This document shows positions 6,740 through 9,261 of a DNA stretch of 9,261 nt, one piece after another. Both the position numbers and the translations under genes were made by a program. Each line of letters begins with the position of its first letter. The stretch's first letter is position 1. The notes under the pieces were generated by a model, which was not told the DNA's origin, ran no database searches, and saw only the letters and a program-made list of their open reading frames with translations. Source of the stretch: Lachnospiraceae bacterium (GTDB lineage Bacteria; Bacillota; Clostridia; Lachnospirales; Lachnospiraceae); assembly GCA_024403585.1 (NCBI GenBank), contig JAKSRN010000060.1, forward strand, positions 1-9,261. Reading direction: 5' to 3'.

Positions 6740-7094
6740 TTGCTTTTTCCTTTTTTTCTACTTCGACAATGTGATGCAGTTTTCCCAGATGATAAATTGC
6801 ACGTTCGATCTCAAAATACGTGCAGTCCTTAGCATTTACCCTGGCAACTACGACAATGTCTACACCTCGATGAAATAATTCTTCCTGAAGGCGGTAAGCC
6901 TCACGGACCAGTCTGCACAGGTGATGCCGCACAACACTGTTTCCCACCTTCTTGCTAACGGATATACCCAGTCTGTTTTTATTAAGACCGTTCTCTCTGA
7001 CATACATAACGAGATATTTGTTTGCGAATGATGCTCCTTTTCTGTATACCGTTAAAAAATCTCTGTTTTTCTTTAAACTTTCCGAATATTTCAT
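6711..7094 (-). CDS. rnpA: Ribonuclease P protein component RnpA
   Basis: RnpA is the protein subunit of RNase P. It binds the catalytic RNA and the 5' leader of precursor tRNA. The product is 127 residues, starting MKYSESLKKNRDFLTVYRKG, the usual family opening. Seen: the central cleft sequence RLGISVSKKVGNSVV (41-55), followed by the helix that normally carries the RNR motif. Here it reads RHHLCRLVRE (56-65), whereas the family consensus is close to RNRIKRLxRE. Start at ATG 7094-7092. The only AGGA lies 12 bases upstream, a long spacing, and within a small hairpin. A longer frame opening with TTG further upstream lies over the rpmH-rnpA hairpin and is unlikely. The last residues (KANETHNDCND) are encoded where yidD overlaps. 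It is downstream of rpmH by 90 bases, the conserved bacterial arrangement. Confidence 0.95.
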   Translation of the reverse strand: MKYSESLKKNRDFLTVYRKGASFANKYLVMYVRENGLNKNRLGISVSKKVGNSVVRHHLCRLVREAYRLQEELFHRGVDIVVVARVNAKDCTYFEIERAIYHLGKLHHIVEVEKKEKANETHNDCND

Positions 7095-7104
7095 ACTCTT
7101 CTTA

Positions 7105-7148
7105 ATTCCTGTAATAGGAATAAAAGGCCACAGAAGCTGTGACCTTTT
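7105..7148 (-). terminator. Hairpin between rpmH and rnpA (attenuator-like)
   Basis: On the minus strand AAAAGGTCACAG (7148-7137) pairs with CTGTGGCCTTTT (7133-7122) across a 3-base CTT loop: 12 pairs including one G-T wobble. It ends in TTTTATT, so it resembles an intrinsic terminator, although the T-tract is interrupted and its first four T are in the stem. Directly after it ATTCCT (7121-7116) can pair with AGGAAT (7110-7105), which contains the only AGGA upstream of rnpA. The likely role is partial termination after rpmH or an RNA processing site. Essential downstream genes imply that read-through occurs. Confidence 0.62.
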
Positions 7149-7184
7149 AACCAATCATGTTTTGAATTGTTTTTCTTCTACTGA

Positions 7185-7319
7185 TTATGCAGACAGAACT
7201 TTACGTCCTTTTGCTCTTCTAGCAGCTAAAACTTTTCTTCCACCAGCTGTTGCCATTCTTGCTCTGAAGCCGTGAACTTTAGCGTGGGATTTTTTCTTAG
7301 GCTGAAATGTCATCTTCAT
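7185..7319 (-). CDS. rpmH: 50S ribosomal protein L34
   Basis: L34 is a small, very basic protein of the large ribosomal subunit. The gene encodes 44 residues, identical in length to the B. subtilis protein: MKMTFQPKKKSHAKVHGFRA at the start, then RMATAGGRKVLAARRAKGRK and VLSA at the end. The L34 signature (M-T-F-Q-P, then K-V-H-G-F-R-A-R) is complete. Start at ATG 7319-7317, with AAGGAGGTG about 9 bases upstream. A second ATG two codons later is less likely by spacing and family alignment. It is the first gene of the minus-strand unit, with a near-consensus promoter at 7403-7431 and a leader of about 75 bases, and is followed by the attenuator-like hairpin before rnpA. Confidence 0.98.
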   Translation of the reverse strand: MKMTFQPKKKSHAKVHGFRARMATAGGRKVLAARRAKGRKVLSA

Positions 7320-7402
7320 GGTATAAGCCACCTCCTTCTTTATTATGTGTATACCATTAAATGGTAATGTTTCATAATGTATGTCGAAAAAGCATCATTA
7401 GA

Positions 7403-7431
7403 ATTATATTAGTAAAAATGCCCAAAGTCAA
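7403..7431 (-). promoter_or_regulatory. Vegetative (sigma-A type) promoter of rpmH operon
   Basis: TTGACT (7431-7426), a 17-base spacer and TATAAT (7408-7403) on the minus strand give a near-perfect promoter. Transcription should start near 7396, with a leader of about 77 bases that includes the ribosome site and a small TACCAT/ATGGTA hairpin (7352-7366). An 8-bp inverted repeat (7414-7421 with 7432-7439) brackets the -35 box. Confidence 0.88.
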
Positions 7432-7493
7432 GCATTTTTCTTGATAAATAAAGGCTTTCAGACTTTTACACATATACAAAAGGTTTACGTAAC

Positions 7494-7525
7494 TTATCCA
7501 CATTTTGTGGACTATTTGTGGATAA
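7494..7525. promoter_or_regulatory. Inverted pair of perfect DnaA boxes with a weak box between
   Basis: TTATCCACA at 7494-7502 and its reverse complement TGTGGATAA at 7517-7525 face each other across 14 bases. A degenerate box (TAGTCCACA, minus strand, 7514-7506) lies between them, and TCCACA/TGTGGA (7497-7502, 7506-7511) is a further inner palindrome. Binding by DnaA is inferred from the consensus. Confidence 0.88.
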
Positions 7526-7602
7526 ACACTTTTTTTCCACTGACAAGACAGGTTAAAAAGCCCTTATTTACAGCAAAGGATTATGTGAATTGTTCTATTC
7601 AC

Positions 7603-7611
7603 TTATCCACA
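7603..7611 (+). promoter_or_regulatory. DnaA box (perfect)
   Basis: TTATCCACA matches the 9-base consensus exactly, isolated midway in the cluster. Confidence 0.85.
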
Positions 7612-7642
7612 CAGGTACTTTTCCAGCCTGCCGGATCATGAG

Positions 7643-7686
7643 TTATACACAAACTTATCCACATCATCCCCGTAAAGTTATTCACT
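7643..7686 (+). promoter_or_regulatory. Direct array of DnaA boxes
   Basis: Three same-strand boxes: TTATACACA (7643-7651), which fits the relaxed TTATNCACA consensus; perfect TTATCCACA (7655-7663), starting 12 bases after the first, close to one helical turn; and weak TTATTCACT (7678-7686). The close direct spacing of the first two is typical of cooperative DnaA binding in origins. Confidence 0.82.
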
Positions 7687-7708
7687 TCTTTCTTGCAGCC
7701 ACAAAGAG

Positions 7709-7765
7709 GACATTCGTATTCCGCTTCCTACGTCTTTACAAGCTTGCGGAAAGAGAATGCTTGTC
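7709..7765. repeat. Palindromic intergenic repeat, copy B
   Basis: GACATTCGTATTCCGCTT (7709-7726) matches 718-735 at 17 of 18 bases, and 7724-7765 aligns without gaps to 665-706. The element is internally palindromic: CATTC and TTCCGC in 7711-7724 pair with GCGGAA and GAATG in 7746-7759, with three unpaired bases each side between them and a 21-base loop. No reading frame of interest crosses it. It lies between the DnaA boxes and the dnaA promoter. Confidence 0.62.
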
Positions 7766-7837
7766 GTGTTCCTGACACATCTTAAGAGAAACTACATTAA
7801 TATAGAAGAAATTATTTTTTCATTTCCCCCACAAGCC

Positions 7838-7866
7838 TTGAAAAAATCCCCCTCTTAATATAAGAT
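7838..7866 (+). promoter_or_regulatory. Candidate dnaA promoter
   Basis: TTGAAA (7838-7843), a 17-base spacer and TAAGAT (7861-7866, four of six matches to TATAAT) would start transcription near 7873, giving a leader of about 38 bases. AGAGG at 7901-7905 is the ribosome site, 5 bases before the ATG. No DnaA box overlaps this promoter. The nearest lies about 150 bases upstream. Confidence 0.6.
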
Positions 7867-7910
7867 ATAGATGTATAAGTTTGTAAAAAATTAAATGATC
7901 AGAGGTTAAT

Positions 7911-9251
7911 ATGGACATTATTATCGAAAAATGGACCGAGATACTAGAGCTCGTAAAAACTGAACACGACCTTAGCGAGGTATCCTTCAAGACCTGGATC
8001 CAGCCGTTATCTGTATATTCAGTGGACGGTGATCAGGTCACTATTCTTGTGCCTTCCCAGCGTGTAGGGCTGGATTTTGTAAGCAGAAAATATACTCTTC
8101 CTATTAAAGTAGCAATTGCTGAGATCACCGGCATGGATGTGGAGATCCGCTTTATCCTTCCGGAAGAAGCAGAGGCTGCTGCTCCAAAGAAAGCATACAC
8201 AACAGCTCCTTTGGTATCCGGATTGAATCCTAAATATACATTCGACACATTTGTAGTCGGCAGCAACAATAAATTTGCACACGCTGCTTCTCTTGCTGTT
8301 GCTGAATCTCCGGGTGAAATTTACAATCCTCTCTTTTTATATGGAGGAGTTGGACTTGGTAAAACGCATCTTATGCATTCCATCGCTCACTTTATTGTAA
8401 ACGAGAATCCTCAGGCGAAGATCCTCTATGTTACAAGTGAGACCTTTACCAATGAAGTAATCGAAGCCATTCGTAACGGTAATAACACCAGCGCTATGAC
8501 AAAATTCCGTGAAAAATACAGAAATATCGATGTACTGCTGGTTGACGACGTCCAGTTTATTATAGGTAAGGAATCTACTCAGGAGGAGTTCTTCCATACA
8601 TTCAATGCACTGCACGGTGCAGGAAAACAGATCATTCTGACTTCCGACCGTCCTCCAAAAGATATGGATATCCTGGAGGAGCGTATCCGATCCCGTTTTG
8701 AGTGGGGTCTGATGGCTGATATCCAGAGTCCTGATTATGAAACACGAATTGCCATTCTTCGCAAAAAACAGGAGATGGATGGCTACACAGTGGATAATGA
8801 TGTGATCGAATATATTGCCAGAAACGTGAAATCCAATATCCGTGAGCTTGAAGGCTCTCTGAATAAGGTCATCGCTCTTGCAAATCTCGAAAAACGTGAG
8901 CTGAATCTTGATCTGGCTGAAAAAGCCCTGATCGATATCATCTCTCCGAACGAGAAAAAAGTAGTTACACCGGAATCCATCATTAATATAGTAGCAGAAC
9001 ACTTTGATATCTCTGCGGAAGAGATCAAGGGCGACAAGAGAGCTAAAAAAATCTCTTATCCTCGCCAGATTGCCATGTATCTGTGCCGCGAGATGACTTC
9101 TGCCAACCTGCAGGCCATCGGTGCAATCATGGGTGGCAAAGATCATACCACAATTATGCATGGCGTGAACAAGATTGAAGCGGAACTTAAGACTTCTGAT
9201 TCTACTCAGAATCTGGTAGCTCTTCTGAAAAAGAAAATCAACCCGTCTTAG
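7911..9251 (+). CDS. dnaA: Chromosomal replication initiator protein DnaA
   Basis: DnaA binds DnaA boxes at oriC, forms an ATP-dependent filament and opens the duplex so that helicase can load. The product is 446 residues, the same as or within a few residues of B. subtilis DnaA. Seen: domain I (about 1-82, with SFKTWIQPL at 25-33 and VPSQRVGLDFVSRKY at 47-61), a very short domain II linker (about 84-105), then the AAA+ core beginning LNPKYTFDTFVVGSNN (105-120). In that core are Walker A GGVGLGKTH (145-153), Walker B LLVDDVQ (209-215), sensor 1 TSDRPPKD (244-251), box VII LEERIRSRFEWGL (255-267) with the arginine finger region, and sensor 2 NIRELEGSLN (309-318). Domain IV has the DNA-binding signature GGKDHTTIMHG (408-418). 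Start ATG 7911 with AGAGG 5 bases upstream. It is divergent from rpmH, with oriC between, so initiation and dnaA expression share regulatory DNA. Confidence 0.99.
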   Translation: MDIIIEKWTEILELVKTEHDLSEVSFKTWIQPLSVYSVDGDQVTILVPSQRVGLDFVSRKYTLPIKVAIAEITGMDVEIRFILPEEAEAAAPKKAYTTAPLVSGLNPKYTFDTFVVGSNNKFAHAASLAVAESPGEIYNPLFLYGGVGLGKTHLMHSIAHFIVNENPQAKILYVTSETFTNEVIEAIRNGNNTSAMTKFREKYRNIDVLLVDDVQFIIGKESTQEEFFHTFNALHGAGKQIILTSDRPPKDMDILEERIRSRFEWGLMADIQSPDYETRIAILRKKQEMDGYTVDNDVIEYIARNVKSNIRELEGSLNKVIALANLEKRELNLDLAEKALIDIISPNEKKVVTPESIINIVAEHFDISAEEIKGDKRAKKISYPRQIAMYLCREMTSANLQAIGAIMGGKDHTTIMHGVNKIEAELKTSDSTQNLVALLKKKINPS

Positions 9252-9261
9252 GAACAAAACG

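Larger units (their letters stand above)
7320..7910. other. oriC: Chromosomal replication origin region (oriC), rpmH-dnaA spacer
   Basis: This 591-base non-coding spacer between the divergent rpmH and dnaA genes holds the DnaA-box cluster. Perfect TTATCCACA boxes are at 7494-7502 (plus), 7517-7525 (minus), 7603-7611 (plus) and 7655-7663 (plus). TTATACACA is at 7643-7651. Weaker sites are TAGTCCACA at 7514-7506 (minus), TTTTACACA at 7464-7472 and TTATTCACT at 7678-7686. AT-rich stretches flank the cluster at about 7341-7460 and 7790-7910. A palindromic repeat (7709-7765) lies between cluster and dnaA. Position next to dnaA and outward transcription of all genes on both sides fit an origin. Which AT-rich stretch unwinds is not decidable here, because the dnaA-dnaN spacer lies outside the window. 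Confidence 0.9.

Noticed and set aside
7346..7354. GTATACACA on the minus strand as another DnaA box
   Set aside because: It has two mismatches to the consensus and lies in the rpmH leader away from the cluster. Too weak to call.
7407..7415. TAT-TAG-TAA series as a DnaA-trio
   Set aside because: Only three units and about 80 bases from the nearest strong DnaA box, whereas trios lie directly beside a box. Chance is likely in AT-rich DNA.
7441..7775. Two short plus-strand open frames in the rpmH-dnaA spacer
   Set aside because: They run through the DnaA boxes and the repeat, have no ribosome sites, and the base composition reflects origin structure.
8337..9257. 306-codon open frame on the minus strand opposite dnaA
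   Set aside because: It lies entirely inside intact dnaA, and its translation shows no family features.
1..9261. CRISPR array, tRNA, rRNA, riboswitch, transposon or toxin-antitoxin pair
   Set aside because: No regularly spaced repeats, no cloverleaf or rRNA segments recognised, no transposase or toxin-like frames. Genes are densely packed housekeeping genes.

Overview
The window is a chromosomal replication-origin neighbourhood of a Gram-positive Clostridia-type bacterium. Gene order (dnaA facing away from rpmH-rnpA-yidD-yidC-jag-mnmE-mnmG-rsmG), protein wording (YidC with an N-terminus and large extracellular insert of the Lachnospiraceae kind, GGKDHTT in DnaA) and moderate-to-low GC suggest Lachnospiraceae. 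I cannot name the genus from sequence alone. No insertion sequence, prophage, CRISPR array, rRNA or tRNA was seen.

Layout. Positions 1-7319 carry eight genes, all on the minus strand. From the origin outward they are rpmH (ribosomal protein L34), rnpA (RNase P protein), yidD, yidC (membrane insertase), jag/khpB (KH-R3H RNA-binding protein), then after a clear terminator mnmE, mnmG and the N-terminal three quarters of rsmG, which runs off the left edge. Positions 7320-7910 are a 591-base non-coding region holding the rpmH promoter, a cluster of DnaA boxes (oriC), a palindromic repeat, an AT-rich stretch and the dnaA promoter. Complete dnaA is on the plus strand at 7911-9251, and the window stops 10 bases after it, so the dnaA-dnaN spacer, where many Firmicutes unwind the origin, is not visible. 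All nine genes are transcribed away from the origin.

How the genes work together. DnaA binds the boxes between rpmH and dnaA to start replication. rpmH to jag form one expression unit serving ribosome assembly, tRNA 5' maturation, membrane-protein insertion and RNA binding. mnmE and mnmG are translationally coupled and encode the two subunits of the tRNA wobble-uridine modification enzyme. rsmG methylates 16S rRNA.

Gene content is ordinary, and I found no evidence of a new multi-gene system. The points that deserve a second look are small-scale: a second DnaA-box cluster inside a perfect 12-bp inverted repeat between mnmG and rsmG, about 7 kb from the main origin; a related palindromic repeat present in both DnaA-box-bearing spacers; a YidC lacking the groove arginine and carrying a large insert; an altered RNR motif in RnpA; and a hairpin arrangement that could hold down rnpA expression relative to rpmH.
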